A stretch of 64,000 nucleotides of DNA from contig NC_021673.1 in the NCBI RefSeq assembly GCF_000247815.1, positions 51,902,138 through 51,966,137 on the forward strand, written 5' to 3'. Below are positions 11,061 to 24,164 of this stretch, piece by piece (position 1 is the first letter of the stretch; the number at the start of each line of letters is the position of its first letter). The notes beneath the pieces were generated by a model. That model was given only the letters and a program-made list of their open reading frames with translations, searched no databases and was not told where the DNA came from. The stretch comes from Ficedula albicollis (lineage: Eukaryota > Chordata > Aves > Passeriformes > Muscicapidae). A program made the translations under genes and the position numbers.

Positions 11061-14000
11061 TTCTTTTATGTGACAAGGAGCACAAATGACACAAGGTAAT
11101 ATTAATTGCTACATTCTCTTCGCTTTTATAGAATGGGACACCTGTCAGACAAAGGCATGAAGTAGGTTCCCTACAAAAAAGGTCCAAAAAGTGTGATAAC
11201 CTTGCAAAACAGACCAGCAAACAAGGACCTGAGAAAAGTCACTGAAGAAAATAGAGAGGTCAGCAACACCCCTTCACTCTCCTCAAAAGAAAAAAAAAAA
11301 GCCACAAAACAACAACCAAACAAATTAAACATAAGGTTTGCAGGTTTGATAATAGGGAAATAAATCCAATATCTCGCTATAGCATGGTTAACATATGCCA
11401 AAAAGCCTTAGGTTATGCTTTAGTTTTACTCCCCACACTCCTTTTTATGAGCTATTCACAGAAGCTCAGAATCTACTTCTTTGGACTCCAGAATCCATAA
11501 GTTATTTCGTCATGAGGCTTGGTAGTGTGTCATCCAAATAGTCAAGCTCTGGGCCTGAGTCTTTTAATTCAGATTAGGCTAACCTAGGGACAGTTTTGTT
11601 CAGCTTTCCTATTCCTGATTCTGCTCGGCTACTTTCCCTTCTTCAGCTTAGCATTCCTTCAAAACCCCTTCACCTTTGACCAGCAGTGAGATAAGCACAC
11701 TTCAAGAGCCATCACTCAGTCTCAGAAGTTATCAAAGTGACTATCAGAGCACTAAAAAATCCAAGGTCTTCCTGACATTTGGAATCAGTAGATATGTGGG
11801 AGATCTCACAACTGCCCAGTTAGCTTTTCCACCTCTATACAAAAAACAGTGGAATTCAATTTCTGTTGATTGTTAAGAAGGACTGATTAAGACACCTGGG
11901 ACACTTTCTTTCTGTCTCCCTTGGGCTTATTTTCTGCATAAGCAGTGAATCTCTGAGCTCTTGTAGTGGTTCCAAATGTCCTTTTCTGTTTCTATATATG
12001 GCTGCTTTTTCTTTTTTTTTTTTTTTTCCAGTTCATCTTGTCTTACAGTTTCTGTTGTCATTTTGATGACCTGACTTGCCCACTGAATTATTTTTTTGCA
12101 ACTGTTCATGGGGCAAAACAGCAAATGGTCTTCACTATATAATTTATGAATACACTATGGAACTAGGAATACACTATACTTAGACTATAAAGAGTATAAA
12201 TTTAGCCCAAACTAGCTCACATACACTCATAAAAAGTTAAAGTTACTTTCAAGTATATGTGTGCATATATGTATATTAACGAATACAATTTATTTTAAAA
12301 ATAACTTAAATATAAAAAGAAACAAATAATTTTGTTGCAGAATGCCATGGTAAGTCTTTTGTTAATACATTATAACAACAGATATACTTAAATTTTCTTC
12401 ATATAGCAAAAAGAGGTTTCACACCAGCTAAGGGTATGCTTTCAATTTTTTCCCCTGCTCATTTCAGAAATATTAAAGTGTCCACGAAATTTAGAGCACA
12501 GTGTAGCTCCATCTTTCATGCTAATTATATTTGGTATTATTTGGAAGTAATAGGCATGCATAAGTATTTCTTAAATGCTGTCAAGGTTTAAATAAATTAT
12601 TCATAAGGCATTCCTTACTCTCAGAGAAGATTTAGTTTCAATAAGTCAGTAATTACTATAGTGATCCAGATATTTCAATAAGCTAGAAAAGGTGCTGCAG
12701 TAGAAAAAGGAAAAAAAAAATCTAGATTTTTTTCACATCTCTAACCTTGCTATCTCTTAATCCTCTTCTGAGGACTAATAATTATTGTTTAATTCACCTT
12801 TCACTGTGAACACATACAATGTGTTTGATCATCTTACTCTGGCAAAACCATATTATTACACTCTTTTGCTAATATAAAGCAGAAGTAAAGGCATATTTCT
12901 TTTATTTTGTATTAGCACTACTGAAAAATTACCTTTCTTTCTCTAAAATGAGATAACAATTTCTATGATCACTTAATTTCTTCCTCATCTACCTAGTGAT
13001 TTGAAAAAGGAATCATTCCAAAACTTTCTTCACAAAAAATATTAATTTGCCTTTTCCTTTTTTTGAGGGGCACATAAAAGCAAAGATTCCTGTATGCTGT
13101 ATGGTTACACATACCTAATAACACAGAGTTAAGAAAAACAGCAGTTACTGGATTCGTATGGAAATCGGAGTTCTAACACAGAGTCATCACTTTTCTCTGG
13201 GGGAAAGTGTCAGGATTGCAATGAAAGTTGTTCTAGTATTTTGGGAGGGGAGGGAGGACCAGGCCTTGCTCTGGTGAGCATGAACAGAAGTTATCTCATT
13301 ACTAGAATTTCTTTTTGACAAAACCAATCTCCCCCTTGTTAGCCGTGTATTAACATGTAATATTTCTCTCTAAACACTCACCATTGGAAGAGATGGACAG
13401 TGTGTGGACACATAGTTGACAGACAGTGAAAAATTACTCATCCTTTGAATACACAGATCTAGAATTAGTAAACCCGATTTTTCCACTTCAGCAGAATCAA
13501 AAAAAGTTGCAATCAGGGTGAGGGCTCTGGTTTCAAGATCAGGCAGGGCATCCCTTGAGCCCTGTTGGGTTAAGTGCTTTAGAGAGACCAAAGATGACAC
13601 TGACCCTGCTGAGAAGAGCTCACAAGTTTCTCTTTCCTTTAAACTAAAAGCTTTCACAGAGTAATTGTGTTGAGAATTGTACTGTCTTTGATCTTAAATG
13701 CAGTAACAAAGGAAGACACTCAGATGAGAAGTAATCTCTAGAGGCCTGAATACGACCAGGACACATCAAAGTATTGTAACACATTGTTCTTGGGCACTTT
13801 TAAACTGCTCTCTATAAATGTGAAGTGTGCTTAGGCTGATTGCTAAGGCAGAGTCTGACTGACACACAGAGCCTTCATTCAGCCTCATCCCCCACCTCGG
13901 CAAAGCTCTACTATAGCTCATTCTGGCTCATTCCACTTATTCTGAGTGGAAGCAAAGCCCAGGCAGCCCTTCACTGCTATCCGATGTTTTACAAGAAAGG

Positions 14001-15329
14001 CATTTGTCTTTGCATTACATTTGAATATTTAAAATCTTTCTCTGAAATTGTTTTGTTTTTCTCCCAGACTAGCCTAACTTTTGACACCGAATTAATATTT
14101 CAGCAATTTAAAGTTTACCTGAAAACTCTTCCCTTACATTATTCAGTATTTCCCTTTGAAAATTTGAAACTTCACAAAATTAAGAGTCAGTGTTCTTCAG
14201 CAGAAATAACTTGCTGGAAGCCACTCCTGTTCCTGATTGATCCTCACAAATAACATACAGTCAGAAGTCTTTGACTAAGCAGCTGAACAGAGACATCCTA
14301 CCTTAGTATATATGATTATTCCCTACTAAGACTGTGGGGGAAAAAGCAGATTTTTCTCTCTAAAAGTAATTGCAGAAAAAAACGAAAAACAAACAAACAA
14401 ACAAAAAAACCCAACAAAAGAAACCTCAAAACCACTTCTGAACTAGTATATGCTCCCCCAAAATTCCAGTGGATTGACATATGGCAGAGAAGAAATTTGA
14501 AAGTTCTTGGGAATTCATGCTCACTAATTCTGAGATTACAGAAGGAAATTTCTTCGTGCTTCAGTTCGTGTGTGGTGCATGCACACACTCAGAAACCTGG
14601 ATATTGCACCTCCTCAGTTCAGCAGCATTTTCAAAGAAAACGTTTATAAAAGAATGCCGTTGCTTGAAGACTGCAGCTGAGCAGGCTTAGGGAGCCAAGA
14701 CGACGCCTGAACTTGGCCAGAGTCCTACATCAGCAGAACTCCTTAAACACTGAGAATTTGCATGAATTCATACGCCTTAGATGTGAGAAGATTTGAAATT
14801 ACAGTGCAAGCTAAAGGGGACCATTGTTTGTTTTGCTCTTCTCTCTTCCCCATAAGAAGAAAACTAAAAGTGATGTCTATATTACAATGATAACAGAACA
14901 TACCCATAAGAAAAAAAAAGGGGCTTGCATATGTGGGACATATTTTTCCTTATTTTTGTGAAACAAGCTGTAGATCTATGTGACATTTACTTTTTCAATA
15001 AACTCCTATTTTCTTCTGCAGAACAATAGCTCTCTCTGCTTAGGAAACACTTCTGCAGCCATAGAAATTCACCAAATGTGTGAATTTGACACCAAACAAA
15101 CAAACCACCATAAAACCACAAAATAAAAAGCGAGCACTGAACAAGAGGAATGCTTCCATTTTTTTCCCCCAAAGAATTCTAAGGAAGGCTGAAAAGTCAA
15201 TTAAATTACTTCCATCTAGGTAGTCTTAACGTATTTCAATGTACCAAGTTTGTATGTTTTATCATTGTTCCCCCTATAGCTCACAGAAATTGAAGTTGTT
15301 CAATTTCTAATAATCATCCCCAGGTAGCA
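11061..15329. other. Single-copy DNA, no gene recognised
   Basis: Scattered short open frames, the largest being 137 codons at 13840-14253 on the plus strand and 95 codons at 13370-13657 on the minus strand. None shows a recognisable domain or is framed by convincing splice sites. A/C-rich low-complexity tracts occur near 11285-11325 and 14375-14425, and a poly-T tract near 12010-12028. Confidence 0.5.
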
Positions 15330-15334
15330 GCAGA

Positions 15335-15452
15335 GCATTTCTACCTGGTTTCAAATCCCAGTTCTGAATGAAAGAGCAGTCAGGTGCTCTCACTCAAAAA
15401 ACAATAACCTTGTCAAGGCACCTTTTGTGCCTGGCTTTTAAAATCTAAAATG
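15335..15452 (+). mobile_element. MIR-like SINE remnant
   Basis: The order of short matches follows the MIR consensus: a CTACCTGGTTTCAAATCCCAG-like block at about 15340-15361, an ATAACCTTGTCAAGGCAC-like block near 15404-15422 (MIR 'gtgaccttgggcaagtcac'), and CTAAAATG near 15446-15453 (MIR 'ctgtaaaatg'). The first block derives from the tRNA-like B-box region. The copy is old and degraded. The assignment is by remembered consensus and needs a RepeatMasker-type search. Confidence 0.55.
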
Positions 15453-18400
15453 CTGTCTCTGGTCAGTACATCAGCATGCAAAATTAAGTGAGTCTGATTG
15501 CACTGCAACTTAAAACCAAGAAAACGCTCCAGTGAAGAGCTGGTTTGGCTCAGAACTAGACAAAATATAAATATTAACCCTGCCACTTAAAAAAACCCCA
15601 AAAGCCAATGAATTTAAGGTAAAATTTATACCAGGTAGCAGGGAAAGATCAATGACTATTACTTAGACAAGGCTTCTTATTTATTTTTTCTAAACCAAAA
15701 TTTCAAGTTACCAGGTGTTTTAAGGTTCCGAAACATGATCTCAAGTATTTTAATTTAATTAATTTGCAATTACTTTTTCACTATTTCAATCCAGCTATTG
15801 TCTCCTGTGTTCTTGCTCTAGTCTTTCCCACATTACCACTTTTGAGATTAATAAACTTTTATTGATCAGATAAAAATATTTACTTTTAGAAAATTACAAC
15901 ATTTTTCCATGTATGAAAATATATATCTTACAAAACAAAAATTGCCTTTATTTCTGATGTCCAAGAATTAAAATGAAGGCCCTGCCCACCAAAAGACCTC
16001 TTATAGTTTCATAAGTTCTTTAAATTTAAAGGGGACCTGAGGAAACAATTGATAATTTTTTCAAAGGCAGAAGAAATGTAAATTGCTCATGAACAGACTA
16101 GTCATAATTCTAAAGTTACTCAGTTCCCATTTAATTTTCCTTCCACATTGATTCCAGCATTTCTTGCTCTTACTGGGATGGCTTCACCTATCATCTACTG
16201 ATCAATGGCTGTCCTTCATGTAAGAACCTGCAAAATGGGCAATAAAATTAAGTGGTTATAAACCATTCCTATTTTCTCTTTCCCCTATTTGAGCAAATCT
16301 CTTTGAAAAAGAAACTTCTTTACTATTTGCCTTTAAAAATACATAAATATAATGTCTGCAATTACCTTTTGACTTCATGTCATGGGTTTAATCAGTTCCA
16401 GGTGTCTTGTGTAGCTTGACACATGGTATATTATCTATTTGCAATAAATTATTATTAATGCCACAGATTTCTGAAGTCTTTGAGAGTTATCTTTTTATTA
16501 AAAAATCCAAATACATTTTTAAGTTGTTGAAATTATTCTTAGTCCTATTAGATTGTAAAACTGAGATTCTTTAGTAAGTGCAACTCTAATTATAGAGAAC
16601 AGAGAAGAAAATTACTTAATTCATTTGTCAAGCCCTTAAATACCACACAAAATCACTCTTATAATGAAAAATAAAAATGTAAATCCTGATGGATCACCAA
16701 ACAGTGAATGATGGGTAGCTTTCATGTTTGGACACTTGAATGCTATGATAGGCTGAATCTGAGCAATTTAGGGATGGAATATAATATGCCAGGAGGAGAA
16801 GAAAGAAGTACTGTTGAGGAAGATTGCTAAAAGAAAGGTATTTTCACACAGAATCGACCTGGTGGCTTTATATGTCAGAGACTGTGAAGCTGGTTCACTA
16901 CTGTCTTTTACCAGATTTAGTAGTATTAGATTTGAAGAAATTGAGTGCAAAACACTGAATGAGATCCTTACACAGCAGGTTATGACACATGCCTTGCAGA
17001 GGTATAAGATGCAGGAGGCTGGAAAAGCATTTCAGGTTTATAAAAGAAATATGGGTGACCCGAATATAGGTGAGGTTTTTCAGACAAAAAATCATTTCAG
17101 GGTTTATTTACAAACCATTAAAATTTGGCAGTATTTTAAGTAGAAATACTTAAGCCAGACGGAGTTCTCTACTCGTTTTTGTATCTATAAAGATGCATAG
17201 ATGAATACAACAAGGTCAAAGCAGAGAAACAAGTTAAAGACTTGGCACATAACTATCAGATGAATTAGCAGTGATTATTAAAGAGGAATGCATGAGCAAA
17301 TATGTAAGGATGGCTTCAATTTTTTCATCTAGCAGAAAAAAGTTGCACTTCATAGGAAACTACTATTTGGAAATGTGTATTGAAATCCTAAAAGTAATCT
17401 AGACAAAAAGGTGTATGAACTAAGATGAGAACACTTAGGAGCATAAGCATTCCATTCCAGTATTACCACTGGGAGAATGTATCGACTCTGTTAGTTCTTT
17501 CAATATCATTTATTCAGGCCAAAATTTACTAATTACATGAGCAACTTCTTTACATGGTCATAAACCAATCTGTTTGTTTGTGGTTTTTTTGGGGTTTTTT
17601 TTGTTTGGTTTTTTGTTTGTTTTTGGTTTTAGTCATGAGAAACTGATCTCCGGAAGCCAGATCTAGTATTATTCTCTTTGTAAAAGAAAGTATAGAAAAT
17701 CTTCTGGCCATTAGAAGTAAGAGCCCCAGACAGGTTGGGTGTGAGTACATAGGTTCACACCATTATCAGCAGAACATTTTCTCATGTGCAGACGTCTCAC
17801 AGTTTTCCATGTAGAGGCCAAAGTGGATGAACTCAATCACATAGGTTTGGTCAGGTCAGTTTGTAACAGCAGTAGTATGAAGACGACCTAGTAGTCATCT
17901 CAAAAATGGGAGAGCTGGCACAAAAAATTACTGCAGTTTGCACTTTAGTTTGCATTTGCTGACTGCCTCAGGGAGCCCAGCAGACACCTGTCCTGACAGC
18001 AGAGTTAACACAGCTTGTGCTGAGCAGTGATTTATTGCTTTTAGCAACAAACGTTTAAAACTGCCCTTTGGTTATTTTAAGTATCAGCAACTTAGCTAAA
18101 AGCTCTTTCCAACTTGCACAGCTCAAGAAAACCCATGAGAACTTTCTAAGATTGGACTTGTTCCAAAACTCCCAAGGAAGAAGTTAAGCTTTCATAGCAA
18201 TGCATAAGTTTTAGCTCCATAATAATTCTTCCTTCATAAATGCTGTGCTCATCATCCATGCTACCAAAAATAGCATATGCAACCCTTTTTACTCTTGGCA
18301 ATTATGTACTGTATAACTATATTTAACAGAAAAAAGAGCCTGCAGAGGAATGCTTACACAATGAGGTATATATAAAGTGACTGAATGATCCAATTGCCTT

Positions 18401-18904
18401 TTTCAAGAGTATAAATATTTAATGTTTCCAGCCAAGGAGTGTTCAGTAGAAGTTGTTTTCCCTTGAAGTCTGGGTGACTTTTGCAAACTCCTGCTGCATT
18501 CTAGCAAAGTTGAATGTGACAAGAGACATGGATTACTTTTGTAATGAAAAGTGCCGAGCTACCCGCAGGCTCTCCTGAGCAGAGTGTTTGTTACAGATGA
18601 TTCAGTAAAAGCAAAATAATCTGAGGGGAGCAGCTGTTCACACTGACAAAAATGCCATGCACCACTCATATTGTTAGGTGAATAATTTAAGGCAATTGTA
18701 GGAAGCATCTCTGTTGGTGGCTACTTTCTTTTCTCGCCAAAAAATACAGTTTTTGAATACCACTCAGAACAGCCCAATCTCCCTAGCTGGAGGTGTGCTC
18801 AGAGGCAGTCCCTGCAGCAGCCCCAACACTTCTGTCCTAATTGCTTTTCCTTCTCATTATTGCGTAGAAAGATCTTCCCTAGAAAACACAGTTAAAAGAG
18901 CATC
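15453..18904. other. Single-copy DNA, no gene recognised
   Basis: The longest open frame, 109 codons at 16814-17143 on the plus strand, has no recognisable domain. A G/T-only low-complexity tract lies at about 17570-17630. No further repeat family was recognised. Confidence 0.5.
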
Positions 18905-19640
18905 TTATAGAATCATAAAATTACTTGGGTTGGAAAGGGTTTTAAAGACCATCTAGTTCCAACTCCCTCACCACAGTCAGGGTCACCTTCCACTAGACCA
19001 GGTGGCTCAGAGTACGACGCAACCTGTTGAACACTGCCACAGTTGGGGCACCCACAGCCTCTCTGGACAACTTGCTCTAGTGCCTCACCACCCTCACAGT
19101 AAAGAGGTGTTTCTTCCTAACATTCAATTTAAATGTGCTCTTATTTTAAAACCATTCCCCTTTGTCCTGTCACTACATGTCCTTGTGAAAAGACCCTCTC
19201 CATCTGTCTTGTATGTTCCCTTTAGCTACTGAAAGTCCATAAGATCACCCCAGAGCCTTCTCATCTCCAAGCAGCCCCAACTCTCTCATAGGAGAGGTGC
19301 TCCAGTCCTGTGACCATCTTCATAACTCTCCCCTAGACCATGTCAGACAAGTCTGTGTGTTTCCTGTGCTTGGGATCCCTGAGCTGGACAGAGAACTTCA
19401 GTGGGTTTGAATGACAGTGGAACAAAGGTGTCGAATCCCCTTCTCGCCCTGCTGCCTGTGTTGCTTTGAATGCAGCCCAGGACACATTTGCCTTTCTGGG
19501 TTGTGAACACACATGGCTGGGTCATGCCCATCCTTTCATCCATCAGCACCCCCAAGTCCTCCTAGCAGGGCTGCTCTCAATCCATTATTCCCTAGCCTTC
19601 ACTGATACATGGAATGATAAATGTGCAACTCCCCGACTGT
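18905..19640 (-). mobile_element. CR1 LINE, truncated 3' end (C-terminal reverse-transcriptase region plus 3' UTR)
   Basis: On the plus strand the segment opens with the reverse complement of a CR1 terminus (AGAATCATAAAATTACTTGG...) and runs through the typical 'cctcaccaccctcacagtaaag' and 'ccccttTgtcctgtcactacatg' blocks of the CR1 3' region. Further in, the minus-strand frame at 19343-19555 reads GVLMDERMGMTQ, then C-V-L-G-C-I-Q and S-R-A-R-R. This matches the end of CR1 ORF2, 'GVLvDEklnMsqqC...ILGCIkrsvaSRsRe'. The copy is 5'-truncated, as is usual for CR1, and has internal deletions, so it is inactive. From 19331 onwards it is included in the tandem duplication described separately. Confidence 0.9.
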
Positions 19641-20380
19641 AGGAAATCCTTTACAGATTAGAGTTTTTGGAGACATACTCTGTAACCAATACTTTTGGGT
19701 CCCTTTATAACACAACAGACTTTTAAACTGTGGTCTTAATAATTCATAGCCTGCTTAAAAGAGATTTGAGGTAACAGGCAATTGAGATGAAAGAAAACAT
19801 ACAGGCATTGATGAAATACTAGCACTCATTTGGGCCAAGAGAATAATTTAGATTTAAGATTTCTAAAATATCTATAATCTGAGTCTTCCACTCCAGATGG
19901 TGAAGTTGTAAATTAAATGGAAATGATACCTGATCATAGCACTCTTTTCCCCAGAAAATGCAAACAGAACTATAATCAAAGTACTTCTATGTGTCAGTTT
20001 TATGAAGAATTATACAACAGTAAATACTCAAACCATTCTTATTAATCATAGTAATGGGTGTGTAGGTAGGAGCGGGTGTTTGAAATAGTTAGCTGTATTC
20101 AAATTACATAACAAACTTCAGGTAAGAGGACTTGAAAGGTGAGGAAAAGTGCCTAAGAACAGTACTTTCACAATATGGGTAGGATCTTAAGATACACGTC
20201 CCCAATCTGCTAATCAATGAGGCTTTGTATTAATCATGTGTAAAAGGCATTATTTTCTAGAAGAATACTACAGGACTGGGAACCAAGAATACAAATTCTA
20301 ATCCTACCTTTCACCCTAGACCATCTCAGACAAGTCTGTGTGTTTCCTGATCCCTGAGCTGGACAGAGAACTTCAGTGGG

Positions 20381-20630
20381 GTCAGACAAGTCTGTGTGTT
20401 TCCTGTGCTTGGGATCCCTGAGCTGGACAGAGAACTTCAGTGGGTTTGAATGACAGTGGAACAAAGGTGTCGAATCCCCTTCTCGCCCTGCTGCCTGTGT
20501 TGCTTTGAATGCAGCCCAGGACACATTTGCCTTTCTGGGTTGTGAACACACATGGCTGGGTCATGCCCATCCTCTCATCCATCAGCACCCCCAAGTCCTC
20601 CTAGCAGGGCTGCTCTCAATCCATTATTCC
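20381..20630 (-). mobile_element. CR1 ORF2 fragment, second copy carried by the tandem duplication
   Basis: A secondary copy of the CR1 reverse-transcriptase tail seen at 19342-19593. It was carried along by the duplication rather than by a new insertion, because no CR1 3' terminus is present here. The minus-strand frame again reads GVLMDERMGMTQ. Confidence 0.88.
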
Positions 20631-20632
20631 CT

Positions 20633-20860
20633 GTTTGAATGACAGTGGAACAAAGGTGTTGAATCCCCTTCTCGCCCTGCTGCCTGTGTTGCTTTGAATG
20701 CAGCCCAGGACACATTTGCCTTTCTGGGTTGTGAACACACATGGCTGGGTCATGCCCATCCTTTCATCCATCAGCACCCCCAAGTCCTCCTAGCAGGGCT
20801 GCTCTCAATCCATTATTCCCTAGCCTTCACTGATACATGGAATGATAAATGTGCAACTCC
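20633..20860 (-). mobile_element. CR1 ORF2 fragment, third copy carried by the tandem duplication
   Basis: The third copy of the same CR1 part, matching 19405 onwards. It lacks the CR1 3' terminus and continues into the duplicated unique flank. Confidence 0.87.
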
Positions 20861-21540
20861 CCGACTGTAGGAAATCCTTTACAGATTAGAGTTTTTGGAG
20901 ACATACTCTGTAACCAATACTTTTGGGTCCCTTTATAACACAACAGACTTTTAAACTGTGGTCTTAATAATTCATAGCCTGCTTAAAAGAGATTTGAGGT
21001 AACAGGCAATTGAGATGAAAGAAAACATACAGGCATTGATGAAATACTAGCACTCATTTGGGCCAAGAGAATAATTTAGATTTAAGATTTCTAAAATATC
21101 TATAATCTGAGTCTTCCACTCCAGATGGTGAAGTTGTAAATTAAATGGAAATGATACCTGATCATAGCACTCTTTTCCCCAGAAAATGCAAACAGAACTA
21201 TAATCAAAGTACTTCTATGTGTCAGTTTTATGAAGAATTATACAACAGTAAATACTCAAACCATTCTTATTAATCATAGTAATGGGTGTGTAGGTAGGAG
21301 CGGGTGTTTGAAATAGTTAGCTGTATTCAAATTACATAACAAACTTCAGGTAAGAGGACTTGAAAGGTGAGGAAAAGTGCCTAAGAACAGTACTTTCACA
21401 ATATGGGTAGGATCTTAAGATACACGTCCCCAATCTGCTAATCAATGAGGCTTTGTATTAATCATGTGTAAAAGGCATTATTTTCTAGAAGAATACTACA
21501 GGACTGGGAACCAAGAATACAAATTCTAATCCTACCTTTC

Positions 21541-22858
21541 ATTTACTTATCTAGGATCAAATCAGTTTACATCTCTGTGTTTGCCTTTATTAATAAATTT
21601 ATTATTAGACTAGTTGCTGGTGTAGCTTTGGAAGAAGGCAGCTCGTCATCTCTCAAACAATGCCATGCCTTGGAGATGGAATGGGTCAGAACTTGTATGT
21701 GGCTGGTGTACTCAGAGCAGCTAAGGGAGTAGAATTGTATGGACAATGAGGCGTTTGAGGCCAGGTGGCTTCATTTGGTATAGAATATACAGATAAATTT
21801 AGTTTAGCTGCAACAAACACTGCTTCTGCATTCTGTTTTTCTCTGTGTGTAGGTGGAGATGTTAAAGCTGTGTAGCACACAGGGGAGCTTGTGCTTGCAT
21901 ATCCTTTGGAAGCGGAAGGAGCTCTGGAAGCAGTAAGACTGTGTTGGGCAAACATTAAGAATTATGAGAAAGAACAGAAGGTTGAATAACTGCCCCTTGT
22001 ATCTAAACAAAATCTTCTGGGACATAAGGCATTTTCCCAAGCATAGGTAAATAAGAATTCAAACAGAAGATATATTGAGGAAGTATGATTAACTTTATGT
22101 ATAATGAAAGAATTCTTTGAAATCTTTCTTGTCAGCTTGATCATACACCTGCCTTATGTTGTTTTGTACTATTTCACACGTATTGTACCATCTACTAAGT
22201 TCAAAGGACTGTAGTTCTAGAATGGCAGCAGGCAGGCTTATAAGGCTGTGAATTGGGCTTTATGAATAAGATGGATGAAAGATTAGCTTGATGCTTTAAT
22301 TAGCCTTGTGCTTTAATTCGTTTAGCCTTTCTTCTTACTTAAAAGAAAGTGAAGCTAGATGACCAGAAAGGCAGGATTATAAAATTGGATTAATATTTTT
22401 GTTAATGGTACTGTCATATTAGATGCAAGTTAATTTATATTAAGAACGATGCTACATGAAAACACTGCTAATATTTCAATAAACCTACAAAAGTTATAAC
22501 ACAAACACTTAGGTATAATGCTGTGAGCCTGATAAGGGCAGTCTAAATGCAGAAAAATTGAATGATAAAATGACTGAGGACACAGCACTATTGCTTGCTA
22601 ACATGCAGTTGTGCTAGAAATATTTATACAATTCTGAACTAAAATAATTATATGGGGCAGTGATATAACTTTTATCTCTGGGTTACAAAACTATTTCTTG
22701 GCCAGAGGAGCAAGGGAAGGATCTCCTCCTTACTGTGTTGCAAAGCCCAAGCTGAATGTACTGCTGGCGGTGTACAGTGACATCATTGCTTTTGCTTGTT
22801 TTTTGTTAGAGACTAAATACTTTGGGCTTATACCTAAGTAGTATTCCTCTCCTTGCAG
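21541..22858. other. Single-copy DNA after the duplication, no gene recognised
   Basis: No repeat or coding family was recognised. Minus-strand open frames near 21686-22144 overlap one another and show no domain. The right end holds a pyrimidine-rich tract and AG that precede the exon-like segment at 22859. Confidence 0.5.
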
Positions 22859-22977
22859 GCAATGATCTGTATGAGGAGATTTATCAACACTTCAAAGAAA
22901 TCATTCTTCCGTACTGCGATTTGGAGACTTCATTAACACAGAAAGCATATTTCAGTCCTTGTCTTAGGAGCTGCTAA
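22859..22977 (+). other. Exon-like segment with acceptor site; unidentified
   Basis: A CTCTCCTTGCAG acceptor match ends at 22858. The frame beginning at 22861 stays open for 38 codons to a TAA at 22975 and reads like real protein (…LYEEIYQHFKEIILPYC…), with normal codon use and a mix of charged and hydrophobic residues. A GTAAGC donor match lies at 23021, beyond the stop. It could be a terminal exon, a relic exon of a lost gene, an exon of a non-coding RNA, or chance. No family was recognised. Confidence 0.22.
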
Positions 22978-24061
22978 TCTTTAAGATTCATACTGGCTAA
23001 GAAATAACAACAGAGCTTATGTAAGCCACTCAGCAAGGAAGCTGCAATGGCATACACCTCAGGGCATAATTTTATTATGGAACTGCCAAGTTATGGCAAG
23101 GCTTGATCGCCCTATAACTATCCCAAGAAATGTATGCTTCCGGAAGTCAGCATTCTTAAGTGTTCAATTGCAGTCCTTTATGAAAAAAAACAACAATTAT
23201 ATTACATTTGTCAAGGCATGAGAGGAAAAAATATTTTAAATGCTAATTAAAAAAAGAAAAACAGATGAATGATGCATTTAAGTGTTTCAAGGCAGAAATT
23301 AGTAATATCAGGTAAGGCCCTGACATAGGAAAATAATTTGTTTCAAAGTCTAAGAGGAATTTCTATGAGTTTTATAATAGTCAAGTATTTTCTTCCCATT
23401 TTTAACAAGTACCATGCATAAATACTGTGCATAAAAATTCCACTGAACCATTTAAAAGACAATAAAGAGAGTAATTTAGATAACCTTTAATTTGATAGAG
23501 AACTGAATTGGTCTTGATGATCTAAATGTAACTTTAACTGCTTAAAAAAATTCTATGAGAAATTCAACAAGTAAAACCATCAGAACACAAAGCAAGTTTT
23601 ATAGGATTTTTTAAAAAATTGATTTTGAATCTCAAGGTAAATATCTAGTTCTGAAAATATACTTCTGTGGTAAATATTTTTTTCCATCTGCACTAATTTA
23701 GAGTATGACTCTTTATATTTAGTCCGAGTTTTAAATTAAATATATAAATAGACATTTTTAAAAAATGCTCTTTAAGTTCTTCCTCATGTTATTCAAATGT
23801 TTTAACTGAAACTGCAATACTCCCCCTTTCATCAAAAGCATTGTTATTTGAAACTTTTCCACTGGATTTTTTTAATACTCTTTTGCAATTTAAATATTCT
23901 TCCTGAAGGCAAATGAGGGTGGCTAAAAATGCAATAGTTATTGCTTATTAATAGGATCTGCAAAAAATATGGTTTCATTACCAGTGTAATGCACTAAATC
24001 ACTCTCTATGCTAACAACCTGAAATAAAGTGGAGTGCTTATGGATATGTTTCTCCATTCAC

Positions 24062-24080
24062 TTGTCACTTCAAGTGACAA
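24062..24080. other. Short palindrome (9-bp arms, 1-base centre)
   Basis: TTGTCACTT at 24062-24070 and AAGTGACAA at 24072-24080 are perfect reverse complements around a single C. It may be a dimer-binding site or may mean nothing. It lies about 85 bases upstream of the long pyrimidine tract at 24120. Confidence 0.6.
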
Positions 24081-24164
24081 AGGAATGTATGTGCTCATGC
24101 AATACTTCAGAAGATTCTTTTGCTCTTCTTTTCTTTTCCTTTTTTCTTTTTTTTTCCCCAACAG

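Larger units (their letters stand above)
19331..21540. repeat. Large nested tandem duplication, partly triplicated (CR1 tail plus unique flank)
   Basis: Copy A is 19331-20312. After it, 20313-20380 repeats the start of the unit with a small internal deletion. Copy B (20381-20632) repeats 19342-19593 at an offset of 1039 bases. Copy C (20633-21540) repeats 19405-20312 at an offset of 1228 bases. The CR1-derived part is thus present three times and the unique flank (about 19640-20312) twice. Only isolated single-base differences were seen, for example T/C within the 'catcctttcatcc' block and C/T within 'ggtgtcgaat'. The event is therefore recent, or it is an assembly artefact. Copy B breaks off in the middle of the CR1 part and runs straight into copy C. 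Confidence 0.95.

Noticed and set aside
13840..14253. 137-codon plus-strand frame
   Set aside because: No recognisable family. The leucine, serine and phenylalanine excess is typical of chance frames in such DNA.
15335..15452. tRNA gene suggested by a GGTTTCAAATCCC B-box-like word
   Set aside because: No cloverleaf or A-box at the right spacing. The context fits a MIR SINE remnant instead.
16814..17143. 109-codon plus-strand frame
   Set aside because: The composition is passable but no domain was recognised, no splice signals frame it, and an overlapping antisense frame is equally open.
19343..20594. Repeated minus-strand frames reading GVLMDERMGMTQ, as a possible small gene family
   Set aside because: They are the decayed end of CR1 ORF2 copied by the local duplication, not host genes.
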